Positions 1-7,328 are shown, counted from the first letter of the stretch. The stretch: DNA of 12,484 nt from Mageeibacillus sp. UBA3708 (GCA_002371375.1 DFIB01000078.1:1-12484), one strand, 5' to 3'. Numbers and translations are program-made. Notes: a model not told the origin generated them from the sequence alone.

Positions 1-298
1 CACCGGTCTTCATCTCGGCGATCCTTCCCTGATGGAGAACAATTCCGCCGATGACCTGTACTTCATAAGGCTTCATACCCAGAACACGCCATGATGCTTC
101 ACGGACAGTCGCAAATGCTTCCGGAAGGAGGTCATCGAGTGTCTCACCGCCTGCCAGTCTCTCCTTGAATTCAACTGTCTTGTGCCTTAATTCGGAATCA
201 GAGAGCTTGGAATACTCTTCATCCAAACCCATAACCTTCTTAACATCAGGCATGATCCTCTTGATCTCTCTTGTGCTGTGTGTACCAAAAATACCCAT
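1..298 (-). CDS. secA: Preprotein translocase ATPase SecA, N-terminal part (cut by the window)
   Basis: SecA is the ATPase motor that pushes unfolded preproteins through the SecYEG channel. The visible 99 residues start [15 protein letters not shown] and contain the well-known SecA N-terminal block: [10 protein letters not shown], then [19 protein letters not shown], then [20 protein letters not shown]. In SecA this block is followed at once by EGKT, the Walker A end, so the window stops just before the nucleotide-binding lysine. The ATG at 298-296 has a GAGGTGA ribosome site that overlaps the stop codon of the preceding YerC-like gene (stop 308-310), with only 9 bases between the two genes. 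This suggests translational coupling and one transcript with the two genes upstream. Identity is very secure; the rest of the gene lies outside the window. Confidence 0.97.
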   Translation of the reverse strand, partial: MGIFGTHSTREIKRIMPDVKKVMGLDEEYSKLSDSELRHKTVEFKERLAGGETLDDLLPEAFATVREASWRVLGMKPYEVQVIGGIVLHQGRIAEMKTG

Positions 299-307
299 TC
301 ATTCACC

Positions 308-670
308 TCATATATCTAATTTTTTGTTCTTCAGTCTGTCCAGTGCGGTCCTGTACCCGCCATCCTGATTGTTATAGCAGTTCTTGACTCTTGATATGGT
401 AGTCGAACTGACTGTGCTCTTGCTTACTCCCTCTGCAGGTGTAAGGCGCTTGATGATCTCCTCATAGCTCATGCCCTTGTCGATCCTCAAAACTATCTGC
501 CATCTGTGCAGCATAGCCTTCAGTTCGTTAACGGAACAAAGATCGGCAAAGAAGCTGTGAAGTTCCTCCGGTGTCTGCATCGTCAGGATCGCCTGATAGA
601 GATTGATCAGTTCATCGTACTCTTCATTATTCAGTGTACTGAGGAAATTGTCTTTGTTTTCCATTATCAC
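308..670 (-). CDS. yerC: YerC/YecD family TrpR-like DNA-binding protein
   Basis: A small helical DNA-binding protein of the TrpR/YerC superfamily, about 120 residues. The N-terminal half matches the family (EELHSFFADLCSVNELKAMLHRWQIV). A helix-turn-helix follows at about residues 68-99, ending in TTISRVKNCYNNQDGGYRTALDRLK, the family signature. Between the two HTH helices there is an extra stretch, LTPAEGVSKSTVS, about nine residues longer than the Bacillus YerC I recall. The GTG at 670-668 is chosen because GGGAG (678-682) lies 7 bases upstream; the ATG at 664 in the same frame gives 13 bases and remains possible. A TTG at 706 would overlap the previous gene and lacks support. The gene follows a small membrane protein and runs into secA, so it probably shares their transcript. 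The regulatory target and any ligand are unknown. Confidence 0.88.
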   Translation of the reverse strand: MIMENKDNFLSTLNNEEYDELINLYQAILTMQTPEELHSFFADLCSVNELKAMLHRWQIVLRIDKGMSYEEIIKRLTPAEGVSKSTVSSTTISRVKNCYNNQDGGYRTALDRLKNKKLDI

Positions 671-684
671 GAATAATCTCCCGT

Positions 685-915
685 TCACATCAGTGAGTAA
701 AACCAATCAATAAGCATATCGATGTATCCGAAGTAAAACAGTGCAAAGATCGCAGCAGCGATAAAGATAAACAATATCCCGTAGACACACCGGGTAAAGA
801 AAAGATCCTTCTTTGCCTTCCTCAGAGTGTCTCCCAGGCTCATATCAGCAGTTTTACTGCTCCTTACGGCCGAACCTGCGAGTTTAGGACTTCTGACATT
901 ACTATTAGTCTTCAC
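685..915 (-). CDS. Small single-pass membrane protein, unknown function
   Basis: I do not recognise this 76-residue protein. It has a polar, basic N-terminal region of about 40 residues (SVRSSK-type, with RKAKKD just before the membrane) and one hydrophobic segment at about residues 43-65 (CVYGILFIFIAAAIFALFYFGYI). A short C-terminal tail DMLIDWFYSLM follows. By the positive-inside rule the N-terminus should face the cytoplasm. The start is GTG at 915-913, supported by a perfect AGGAGG seven bases upstream (923-928). It is the first gene behind the promoter at 946-974 and is followed after 14 bases by the YerC-like gene and then secA. A role linked to secretion or its regulation is only a guess from that position. 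The clear ribosome site and operon place make it a real gene. Confidence 0.8.
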   Translation of the reverse strand: MKTNSNVRSPKLAGSAVRSSKTADMSLGDTLRKAKKDLFFTRCVYGILFIFIAAAIFALFYFGYIDMLIDWFYSLM

Positions 916-922
916 GCATAAT

Positions 923-928
923 CCTCCT
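923..928 (-). promoter_or_regulatory. Ribosome binding site of the small membrane protein gene
   Basis: AGGAGG, a full match to the anti-Shine-Dalgarno sequence, lies 7 bases before the GTG at 915. It decides the non-ATG start; the ATG that overlaps it (at 918-916) is out of frame. Confidence 0.85.
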
Positions 929-945
929 ATGATACAATCCTATAA

Positions 946-974
946 ATGATAACCCAACATCGTGTTTATTACAA
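946..974 (-). promoter_or_regulatory. Predicted sigma-A promoter for the membrane protein-yerC-secA operon
   Basis: On the minus strand TTGTAA (969-974) and TATCAT (946-951) are separated by exactly 17 bases. The -10 box matches the consensus at 5 of 6 positions and the -35 box at 4 of 6. Transcription would start near 939, giving a leader of about 24 bases with the AGGAGG site correctly placed. It sits between the end of the Tad-like genes (1009) and the secA operon. It is a prediction from sequence only. Confidence 0.6.
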
Positions 975-992
975 ATAATATTTTATATTATT
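974..992. repeat. AT-only perfect inverted repeat (8-bp arms, 3-base loop)
   Basis: AATAATAT-TTT-ATATTATT forms a perfect 8-bp inverted repeat made only of A and T. It lies 16 bases after the stop codon of the TadE-like gene and touches the -35 box of the next promoter. As a terminator the stem would be weak and no clean T-run follows. It could equally act as an AT-rich upstream promoter element or a protein site. Confidence 0.5.
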
Positions 993-1008
993 AATATTAT
1001 GCGCCTCG

Positions 1009-2058
1009 TCACGTGTCCTCAGAGGCCTGATATCTGCCTGATGTCCCGTACTCCACGATATTCATCTTAACGCCCCGCAATGAAGCATATCCGGACATCG
1101 AACTGACGCGCGATCTTGATGCATCATCAGCATTTCCCGGTATTACTACGGTCAATACCCTGTTGCGGATATCACTGCCGTCCACCACATATCTTCGCTT
1201 ATTTATCATCACATCCGCACCGTCGAAATCAGCCAGGCTGTCTATCTCGCCCTTCAGCTGATTCATAACCCGCCTGTCCGACGCGTAATAAGGCGATGTC
1301 AGATCAATGCTGTATACCGAAGTGCATGTACCTTTATCGAACGAATCAATGACCGGGAAGGTCTTTGGGAGATTGGATCCGTTCTCTTCCCTGAAAAAAT
1401 CTCCCCTGGTGAAATTATCCTCACTCCAGATATCCCTCTCTTCCTTCTTCGTTCCAAGAGGATTGAGCATAAGATCCAATCTTCCGTACACCGGGACAGA
1501 CGAATAGATCCTGCGCTCTATGTTGCCTGCCAAAGTCAATACCCGGTACGTGCATGTCACCTCCATGATGCACATCTTCTTGTTGATCCTGATGTCAATG
1601 TCTATCAGATCGGGAACAAAGAATCCGGATCCGTTATTGCGTTCTATGTACCCGCCTCTTACCTTATTGGCAATATCGTGGGCAAGTGTCTGTTCCAGAA
1701 GAAGATTCTCAAGAGAATTCCCCGTATACAGATCGATACCTCCGATCACTGATGCCACCTTTTTGAGCACTTCGCCGCCCCGAGAACTGCCGATGCCGAT
1801 CTCCGGGAACGCATTTACCAGAACGCTTACGGTATCCGACAGCGGTATGGACAACGGCGTAAGAACAGCTGTCTGCTCACACGCCTGATCAAATGACCTC
1901 TGCATGAGAATATCAGTCCGCATAAAAACAATGACGCTGATCATCGAACAGATAAATATCAGTGTTATCGTAAAAGTTATCGCTGTCTCAAGGACTACCG
2001 ATCCTCTCTTGCTGTTATTTCCCCTATTCGTACATGACATAACTCTTTGTAATATCAT
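1009..2058 (-). CDS. TadE-like pseudopilin with large extracytoplasmic domain
   Basis: A 349-residue protein with the hallmarks of a TadE-type pseudopilin of the Tad (tight adherence) type IV pilus family. After a short basic leader it has a prepilin-peptidase-like site, RG19-SVVLE24, with the conserved glutamate at +5. A hydrophobic stretch follows at about 26-46 (AITFTITLIFICSMISVIVF), then a polar domain of about 300 residues in which I recognise no family. The start is set at ATG 2058-2056 because GGAGG (2067-2071) lies 8 bases upstream. The gene overlaps the end of the preceding gene by 35 bases, so the two are probably coupled. Such proteins are processed by a TadV/CpaA-type peptidase and join the pilus assembly at the membrane. 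Neither the peptidase nor any other core Tad gene is visible here. The class is fairly secure; the exact role is not. Confidence 0.75.
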   Translation of the reverse strand: MILQRVMSCTNRGNNSKRGSVVLETAITFTITLIFICSMISVIVFMRTDILMQRSFDQACEQTAVLTPLSIPLSDTVSVLVNAFPEIGIGSSRGGEVLKKVASVIGGIDLYTGNSLENLLLEQTLAHDIANKVRGGYIERNNGSGFFVPDLIDIDIRINKKMCIMEVTCTYRVLTLAGNIERRIYSSVPVYGRLDLMLNPLGTKKEERDIWSEDNFTRGDFFREENGSNLPKTFPVIDSFDKGTCTSVYSIDLTSPYYASDRRVMNQLKGEIDSLADFDGADVMINKRRYVVDGSDIRNRVLTVVIPGNADDASRSRVSSMSGYASLRGVKMNIVEYGTSGRYQASEDT

Positions 2059-3361
2059 AACCGGTTCCTCCGTATTCAGTCTCAAGCTTAATTCCCGTAT
2101 AGAGTTCGCCGTAGTCCCTGCCCAGCACTTCGAGCATCCGCGGCAGCAACGCGCTGTCAGGAGTAAAGAGAGTGAACAGGAACATGAAGTCTCTGTATCC
2201 GAGCTTTATAAAATCCACGCCGTCCTTCTCAATGAAGGAGACGGTTCCGCCTTTCTTAAGTTCTTTAAGGCTCTTGGCCGCTCCGCATATCGAAACGATA
2301 ACGATGATGACAGTCTCAAGAATATCCGGCTGTATTATCACTGTACCTGCCGACAGAAGCCCTATTACAACGCTTAATACTACGGCTATGACCTTGTATC
2401 TCGCCCTGGCATTGGAATCCGTGTAGTTCGACAGAAATTCCTTGGCAAACAGCGTGGCAAATATCAGTGTAGACACGGTAAAACTTCCCGTCTTGCCGCC
2501 GTATCCGGTCATTATGTATTCTGAGTCGCAGTAATCCTTGCCGTGGATGCGCGTGAAGCTTGTGCCGGTTATTGTTTTGTCGGTCTTGTTATCGATAACA
2601 CAGTCAAAATTGAATGCCGCGTAATGTGCGATCAGGACATGGTCTATCGCGCTGAACAAGCCGTCACCAATATCCGCTGTCATCTTCTCGAGTGTACCTG
2701 CAAGATCAGTCACAGACGCCATGTCGAACAGGTCAAATCCGCCGTCATAACTCGTAACATCGTCCTTACAGTCATCGAGATGCTCAACGAATTTATTAAG
2801 CCCTGACAGATCATAGCTCTCGCCCGCTGCTGACAGTACGCCTTCAATATCTACGGCACCGGACAATATGTCGGACAAATACCCGGCCGCACCGCTTGAT
2901 CTGTATTCTTTGATCTTGGCAAGCAGACCGGTGCTTTCGAGGCCTTCCGCAAGTCCCGACAGCTGCTTCATACTCTCCTTGGCAAGCATCCCCACGGTTC
3001 TGTATGAGTAATAGCTTATTATCGCCTTGCGCAGAGCATAATCATCAAGCGCTTCCGTTCCCGTACACTCAAGATCCGGAAGGTCATTAGCGGAATTGAC
3101 TGCGAGCACCTTACAGAACACTTCATCGTTTAACTTATCCGGCCCGAATGCATATATCCCGTAAACGCGGAACAGATCTCTGTCATAACCCGCCAGGATC
3201 GATTCCGCCTGACATTTAAGCGCTCTCGACAGTTCCATCCTCCTGTTCATGTCAGATACCAGCGTCAGGAATACAGTCTCAACGATCACAAGCGCAGACA
3301 AAATGATCGCCATGAAGACGGTAGATGCCCCGTACTTATTATGTCTCTTCTGCCTCCTCAT
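2024..3361 (-). CDS. DUF5702-like Tad-associated membrane protein
   Basis: A 445-residue membrane protein resembling the DUF5702 family found with Tad-type pilus genes in Clostridia. It begins with a basic leader and KYGASTVFMAIILSALVIVE, a TadG/TadF-like N-terminus with one hydrophobic segment at about 13-36 and no +5 glutamate. A long polar region follows. Then comes the family core: YCDSEYIMTGYGG near residues 277-289, LFAKEFLSNYTDSNARAR, and two hydrophobic segments at about 323-343 and 347-362. After that comes a hydrophilic turn containing GGTVSFIEKDG and a GYRDFMFLFTLF segment. Start ATG 3361 is chosen because GGGAGG (3370-3375) sits 8 bases upstream and only one base separates it from the previous stop. 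The C-terminus overlaps the TadE-like gene. Its biochemical role is unknown. Family assignment is from memory of the conserved EY-(I/L) and TDS-x-(K/A)RA pattern. Confidence 0.72.
   Translation of the reverse strand: MRRQKRHNKYGASTVFMAIILSALVIVETVFLTLVSDMNRRMELSRALKCQAESILAGYDRDLFRVYGIYAFGPDKLNDEVFCKVLAVNSANDLPDLECTGTEALDDYALRKAIISYYSYRTVGMLAKESMKQLSGLAEGLESTGLLAKIKEYRSSGAAGYLSDILSGAVDIEGVLSAAGESYDLSGLNKFVEHLDDCKDDVTSYDGGFDLFDMASVTDLAGTLEKMTADIGDGLFSAIDHVLIAHYAAFNFDCVIDNKTDKTITGTSFTRIHGKDYCDSEYIMTGYGGKTGSFTVSTLIFATLFAKEFLSNYTDSNARARYKVIAVVLSVVIGLLSAGTVIIQPDILETVIIVIVSICGAAKSLKELKKGGTVSFIEKDGVDFIKLGYRDFMFLFTLFTPDSALLPRMLEVLGRDYGELYTGIKLETEYGGTGYDITKSYVMYE
2067..2071 (-). promoter_or_regulatory. 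Ribosome binding site that sets the TadE-like start inside the upstream gene
   Basis: GGAGG lies 8 bases before ATG 2058, inside the coding sequence of the preceding DUF5702 gene. The alternative ATG at 2040 has only a weak AAAGAG two bases upstream, and the longer frame from 2085 has no visible site. This is why the overlapping start is preferred. Confidence 0.75.
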
Positions 3362-3362
3362 A

Positions 3363-3653
3363 CTACTCACCTCCCGCAAGATCACTTAATCCGCCATAGA
3401 TAAGCCTGAAGTTATCAGAGATGCCGGACAGGAATGTGCAGAGCCTCTCCGGTGAAGTATCCGCGATGTTTACCCCGTTCACCTCATAGAACGCGGCAAC
3501 TTCGGAATCTTCAAGTTCGATCTCCAGTTCCCTGATACCTGACTTCAAGTCCTCGACAGAGTCGAGGCACACCCTCTCCGGTCCCGTTATCAGCATCACG
3601 ATAATAAGCAGAACAAGAGTAAAAACGATTGTTGTCTCAATAGTTGAGCCCAT
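3363..3653 (-). CDS. Small TadE-like membrane protein
   Basis: A 96-residue protein beginning MGSTIETTIVFTLVLLIIV: a very short leader, a GS-x-x-E pattern and a single hydrophobic segment at about 7-24, followed by a soluble domain of about 70 acidic residues. The pattern resembles the TadE/pseudopilin N-terminus, but there is no basic leader and the glutamate is at +4 from the glycine instead of +5. Processing by a prepilin peptidase is therefore uncertain. ATG 3653 is preceded by GGGGGTGA, part of which lies in a strong hairpin. It is the first gene of a three-gene set and its stop is one base from the next start. I recognise no named family for the soluble part. The gene is well supported by its ribosome site and tight spacing. 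Confidence 0.68.
   Translation of the reverse strand: MGSTIETTIVFTLVLLIIVMLITGPERVCLDSVEDLKSGIRELEIELEDSEVAAFYEVNGVNIADTSPERLCTFLSGISDNFRLIYGGLSDLAGGE
3370..3375 (-). promoter_or_regulatory. Ribosome binding site of the DUF5702-like gene
   Basis: GGGAGG, extended by TGA, lies inside the last codons of the upstream gene and 8 bases before ATG 3361. It rules out the longer frame beginning at 3385 and indicates coupled translation of the two genes. Confidence 0.8.
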
Positions 3654-3663
3654 AAAAAATCAC

Positions 3664-3698
3664 CCCCTGTAAAATTAGTAAGACTAATCATACAGGGG
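3664..3698 (-). terminator. Strong hairpin after pheT: candidate terminator or translational switch
   Basis: CCCCTGTA (3664-3671) pairs perfectly with TACAGGGG (3691-3698). A 2 x 2 internal loop leads to a second 5-bp stem, ATTAG/CTAAT (3674-3678 with 3684-3688), and a TAAGA loop. On the minus strand it lies 52 bases after the pheT stop and is followed by GTGA and six T residues, which resembles a rho-independent terminator for pheST. The same GGGG arm also forms the start of the GGGGGTGA ribosome site of the next gene, so the stem would partly hide it. Terminator, attenuator and translation control are all possible. The structure itself is certain on paper. Confidence 0.7.
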
Positions 3699-3750
3699 AA
3701 TTGATTTAGAAAATCTCCGAATTAATACGAAAATCGGAAAAATTGTAATC

Positions 3751-6171
3751 TTATCTTAGCTTCGCGCCGCATTTCTCCTCGAGTTTTGCAAGAACACGGT
3801 TGAGATCATCAGCAATATCGGTATCGGCAAGAGTCTTATCGGGAGCCCTGAAAGTAAGCGAGATCGCAACTGCTTTCATGTCTCCGAGCTTCTCATCCTC
3901 ATAGACATTGAAGAATTCACAGTCTTCCAGATACTTGCCGCCGGCTGCCTTTGCAGTCTTAAGGATCTTGCTGACGCTTACATCCTTGCTGACAACGAGA
4001 GAGAGGTCTCTGGGGATGGCGGGGAATCTCGGGATGCTCTTATATGTACGCTCCGCCTTGGACGCAGCAATCAGGGATGCTGCCTCAATATCGAACAGAC
4101 AGAGCTTGTCAGGAGCCTCGAAAGCCTGGGCAACATCAGGATGAACTATACCGATCACACCGCATGGTTTGCCGTTGACGATCAGTCTTGCAGTACATCC
4201 GGGATGATATGTAGGATCATCAGTCAGCTGCTCGAACGAATACGATCTGATCCCGAGGATCTTCAGGAGCTCCTCTATTGCGTCACGTGTCTCATAGAAG
4301 ACAGCAGACTTCTTTGCAGATACCGTCGAGGAATAATTGAATCCGCAGAGCATCCTTCTCTCCTCAGGGAGATTGCCGGGATCCTCATCAGGCAGATAAA
4401 CAAATGCCGTCTCAAACACCTTGGCACTGTTGACGCCTCTGCTGTAATTACGCGCGGCGATCCTCATCATCGAAGGGATCATGGATGTTCTCATAACCGA
4501 AGTATCGTCTCCGAGAGGATTTCTGATCTTAATCTGTCTCCTCAGAGGCGAATCTGCAGGAAGCATCATGTTATCAAGCTCGGAAGGAGCCTCAAAAGAG
4601 TATGTTATCGCCTCAAAGTAACCGTTAGATACCAGAGTGTTGCAGATCTTCTCAACTACATTCTGCGAATATGTCCTTCCGCCGAGGGTTGTCGTCTTGC
4701 CTGACAGAAGTGACGGCTCGATATTGTTGTATCCGTAGAATCTTGCCACTTCCTCGGCAATGTCCGCTTCTGCCTCAAGATCGGGACGGAATGTGGGAGG
4801 CACGATCATCTCCTGCCCGTTCTCATTTACAAAACTGCACTCAAGCTTGGTAAGTACATCCCTCATAAACGACTCTTCTGCCTTGATTCCGAGGAATTCA
4901 TTAATCCTGTCAGGTCTGAAAGGAATATGGTTCATCGTCCTCTTTGTGGGATAATTGTCAACAACACCCTTGGACACCTTGCCGCAGCCGAGCATCTCCA
5001 CGAGTTCACACGCCCTGTTAAGTGCCCTTAACGTATTCTCGGGATCGAGATTCTTCTCATATCTGGAAGATGCCTCTGTGCGAAGACCGTTGTTCAGAGC
5101 AGTCTTTCGAACGGAAACGGGATTGAACATAGCAGACTCGAACAGGATAGTCGTTGTCTCGGGAAGCACTTCCGAATTCTCGCCACCCATTACACCCGCA
5201 ATGGCACAAGCCTTCTCCTCATCAGCGATAACGAGATTGGAGGGATTAAGAACATGATCATTGCCGTCAAGCGTCTTGATAACTTCGCCTTCCCCGGCAG
5301 TTCTTACGATGATGTGCTTGCCTGCGAGGTAATTCAGATCGAAAGCGTGCATAGGCTGACCCATCTCAAGACAGACATAATTGGTAATGTCAACGATGTT
5401 ATTGATGGGACGCATTCCGGCCTGAGTCAGGCGCTCTGCCATCCACGAAGGCGAAGGACCGATCTTAACGTCCTCAACAAGCCTTCCGCAGTAACGGTAA
5501 CAAAGGTCAGGTGCTTCAATATCGATCTTGACGACATCCTCTGTATTGAGCTGTCCTTCCTGCCTGATCACGGGATTGACAGGCTTGAACTCCTTACCGA
5601 GCGTAATTGCAGCCTCTCTGCCGAGTCCTTCAATGGAGAAGCAGTCAGGCCTGTTCGGCGTGATCTCGAATTCGATGGTGGAATCACCGAGACCTAAGAT
5701 ATCCTTGATGTCAACTCCGAGAGGAGTATCGGAAGGCATGTTCCAGAGCCCGTATTCCTCAGCGCCGGGGTGACCCTCTGCCGATACGCCGAGTTCGTCA
5801 ATCGAACAGCACATACCATAGCTGTCAACGCCTCTTAATTTACCTTTTTTGATATTGCCGCCGGGGAGCTTTGCTCCTACGACTGCAACGGGGCAGATCA
5901 TTCCGACATATACATTCGGAGCACCGCAGACGATCTGGAGGCTGTGGCCCAGGTCGTCCCTGCCCGTGTCAACCGTAACGATATGCAGATGATCCGAATC
6001 GGGATGATCCTTGATGTCAGTAATCTTACCTGTATAAACATCCGAGATGTTGTCGCCTGTGGTCTCTATCGTCTCGACCTTTGAGCCGGAGATAGTCATG
6101 GCATCAGCCAGTGTCTTGACGTCAACATCAATATCAGTGAAATCTTTAAGCCAAATCAATGGTGCTTTCAT
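3751..6171 (-). CDS. pheT: Phenylalanine-tRNA ligase beta subunit
   Basis: PheT is the large subunit of the cytosolic heterotetramer (alpha2 beta2) that charges tRNA-Phe. The 806 residues match the usual bacterial length and carry the full domain order. An EMAP-type tRNA-binding domain spans about 40-155 (HPDSDHLHIVTVDTG and KLRGVDSYGMCCS). The B3/B4 editing domain spans about 215-390 (NNIVDITNYVCLEMGQPMHAFD). The B5 domain spans about 405-480 (FRPDLEAEADIAEEVARFYGYNNI-type acidic cluster). A catalytic-like core follows, then a C-terminal FDX-ACB anticodon-binding domain at about 712-805 (FPAIPRDLSLVV and KLGDMKAVAISLTFR). ATG 6171 has GGAGG 10 bases upstream. It follows pheS after 19 bases and is clearly its operon partner. 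Nothing suggests damage. Confidence 0.98.
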   Translation of the reverse strand: MKAPLIWLKDFTDIDVDVKTLADAMTISGSKVETIETTGDNISDVYTGKITDIKDHPDSDHLHIVTVDTGRDDLGHSLQIVCGAPNVYVGMICPVAVVGAKLPGGNIKKGKLRGVDSYGMCCSIDELGVSAEGHPGAEEYGLWNMPSDTPLGVDIKDILGLGDSTIEFEITPNRPDCFSIEGLGREAAITLGKEFKPVNPVIRQEGQLNTEDVVKIDIEAPDLCYRYCGRLVEDVKIGPSPSWMAERLTQAGMRPINNIVDITNYVCLEMGQPMHAFDLNYLAGKHIIVRTAGEGEVIKTLDGNDHVLNPSNLVIADEEKACAIAGVMGGENSEVLPETTTILFESAMFNPVSVRKTALNNGLRTEASSRYEKNLDPENTLRALNRACELVEMLGCGKVSKGVVDNYPTKRTMNHIPFRPDRINEFLGIKAEESFMRDVLTKLECSFVNENGQEMIVPPTFRPDLEAEADIAEEVARFYGYNNIEPSLLSGKTTTLGGRTYSQNVVEKICNTLVSNGYFEAITYSFEAPSELDNMMLPADSPLRRQIKIRNPLGDDTSVMRTSMIPSMMRIAARNYSRGVNSAKVFETAFVYLPDEDPGNLPEERRMLCGFNYSSTVSAKKSAVFYETRDAIEELLKILGIRSYSFEQLTDDPTYHPGCTARLIVNGKPCGVIGIVHPDVAQAFEAPDKLCLFDIEAASLIAASKAERTYKSIPRFPAIPRDLSLVVSKDVSVSKILKTAKAAGGKYLEDCEFFNVYEDEKLGDMKAVAISLTFRAPDKTLADTDIADDLNRVLAKLEEKCGAKLR

Positions 6172-6190
6172 ATATCCAAAACCTCCGTTA

Positions 6191-7222
6191 TCACTTGAAC
6201 TGCTTCAGGAATCTGACATCGTTCTCATAGAGAAGACGGATGTCGTCAATACCGTACCTGCCCATCGCAGTACGCTCCACGCCGATACCGAAAGCAAAAC
6301 CGCTGTAGACTTCGGAATCGATCCCGCAGTTCTCGAGGACCTCGGGATGAACCATACCGGCACCCAGAACCTCGATCCAGCCTTCGCCCTTACATACACG
6401 GCATCCCTTACCGCCGCATGACCAGCAGGTAAGGTCGACCTCAACGGAAGGCTCTGTGAACGGAAAATGGTGAGGCCTGAGCCTGATCTTGGTATCTTCA
6501 CCGAAGAGTTTCTTCGCGAACAGCTGCAGAGATCCGACAAGATCCCCCATCGTAACTCCCTTATCAACAACAAGTCCTTCGATCTGATGGAAGACAGGTG
6601 AATGCGTGCTGTCGAGAGCATCGGACCTGTACACCTTGCCGGGGCAGATAACCTTGAGCGGCGGCTTCTGCTTCTCCATCGTCCTTATCTGAAGGCCGGA
6701 TGTCTGTGTCCTGAGAAGGATGTTGTCGGTAATATAGAACGTATCCTGCGTATCTCTTGAAGGATGTCCTTCAGGGATCCTCAGCAGCTCGAAGTTATAC
6801 TTGTCGTACTCAACTTCCGGGCCCTCCCCGATGCTGTAACCCAAGCCGAGGAAGATATCACATATCTCGTTGATAGCCATATTAAGCGGATGTCTTGAAC
6901 CCGCACCTTCAAACTTCGAAGGGATCGTGACATCTATTACTTCACGCTTGAGCTTGAGACTCTTCTCCATTTCCTTGATAGAATTGATCTTATCCGCCAG
7001 AAAAGACTCCATATGTGACCTGACTTCATTGGCCACCTTGCCGACCTGCGGACGCTCCTCAGATGACAACTGTCCCATTCCGCGCAATATCTGGGTCAGG
7101 CTGCCCTTCTTACCGAGAAACGAGACTCTGAGCTGCTCAGCAGCGTTGGAATCATTCGCCTCGGACAACTCACTGTCAAACTTCTTCTGCAGTGCGATCA
7201 GGGATTCTTTCAAATCGCTCAT
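6191..7222 (-). CDS. pheS: Phenylalanine-tRNA ligase alpha subunit
   Basis: PheS carries the class II synthetase active site that activates phenylalanine with ATP and loads it onto tRNA-Phe. The 343-residue protein is of standard length. It has the N-terminal coiled-coil arm (residues about 1-90) that grips tRNA, motif 1 around [11 protein letters not shown], motif 2 [20 protein letters not shown] and motif 3 [17 protein letters not shown], with the small alanine that shapes the phenylalanine pocket. The segment [17 protein letters not shown] holds four cysteines that may bind zinc, a variant seen in many bacterial PheS proteins. ATG 7222 has GGGAGG upstream. The gene has its own predicted promoter and is followed by pheT. 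There is no T-box-sized leader. Confidence 0.98.
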   Translation of the reverse strand: MSDLKESLIALQKKFDSELSEANDSNAAEQLRVSFLGKKGSLTQILRGMGQLSSEERPQVGKVANEVRSHMESFLADKINSIKEMEKSLKLKREVIDVTIPSKFEGAGSRHPLNMAINEICDIFLGLGYSIGEGPEVEYDKYNFELLRIPEGHPSRDTQDTFYITDNILLRTQTSGLQIRTMEKQKPPLKVICPGKVYRSDALDSTHSPVFHQIEGLVVDKGVTMGDLVGSLQLFAKKLFGEDTKIRLRPHHFPFTEPSVEVDLTCWSCGGKGCRVCKGEGWIEVLGAGMVHPEVLENCGIDSEVYSGFAFGIGVERTAMGRYGIDDIRLLYENDVRFLKQFK

Positions 7223-7261
7223 ATATCAAAACCTCCCGAAAGGTACTTTTCACGAAATTAA

Positions 7262-7270
7262 AATATAGCA
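7262..7270 (-). promoter_or_regulatory. Predicted extended -10 promoter of pheST
   Basis: TGC-TATATT on the minus strand is an extended -10 element with 5 of 6 matches in the hexamer. It has no good -35 box; TTTTAT lies at 17 bases. Transcription from near 7255 would give a leader of only about 33 bases before ATG 7222, too short for a T-box or a leader-peptide attenuator. The leader contains a 14-base near-palindrome at 7238-7251 just before the ribosome site. Confidence 0.55.
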
Positions 7271-7304
7271 CAAACAAATAATAAATAAAAGGCTCTTCGT
7301 GCCG

Positions 7305-7328
7305 CGCTTCCTGTCACGCTTCCTGTCA
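7305..7328. repeat. Perfect tandem repeat, 2 x 12 bases
   Basis: CGCTTCCTGTCA occurs twice without a gap in the intergenic region between the metallo-beta-lactamase gene (stop at 7372) and the pheST promoter. It lies about 35 bases upstream of the -10 box. It is too short to be a mobile element. It could be slippage or a paired binding site for a regulator. Confidence 0.75.

Noticed and set aside
664-706. Longer YerC start at TTG 706
   Set aside because: It would overlap the membrane protein end, has no ribosome site, and adds residues not in the family. GTG 670 or ATG 664 fit better.
1904-2377. 157-codon open frame on the plus strand
   Set aside because: It lies opposite the two Tad-like genes and its translation looks like low-complexity antisense; there is no start signal.
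3700-3750. Promoter for the pseudopilin genes
   Set aside because: TACAAT and TATGAT can be read as -10 boxes, but neither has an acceptable -35 partner, and TATGAT lies within the hairpin.
4141-4704. 187-codon open frame on the plus strand
   Set aside because: It lies fully opposite pheT, whose domains are unbroken here; no ribosome site or family match was seen. It is an antisense shadow.
6205-6621. 138-codon minus-strand frame inside pheS
   Set aside because: It is an out-of-frame reading of the conserved pheS 3' part and is Arg/Ser-rich, as expected of a shifted frame.
7291-7303. Possible terminator GGCAC-GAA-GAGCC followed by TTTTATTT
   Set aside because: The stem has only four pairs with a mismatch and the T-run is broken. 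It is too weak to list as a feature.
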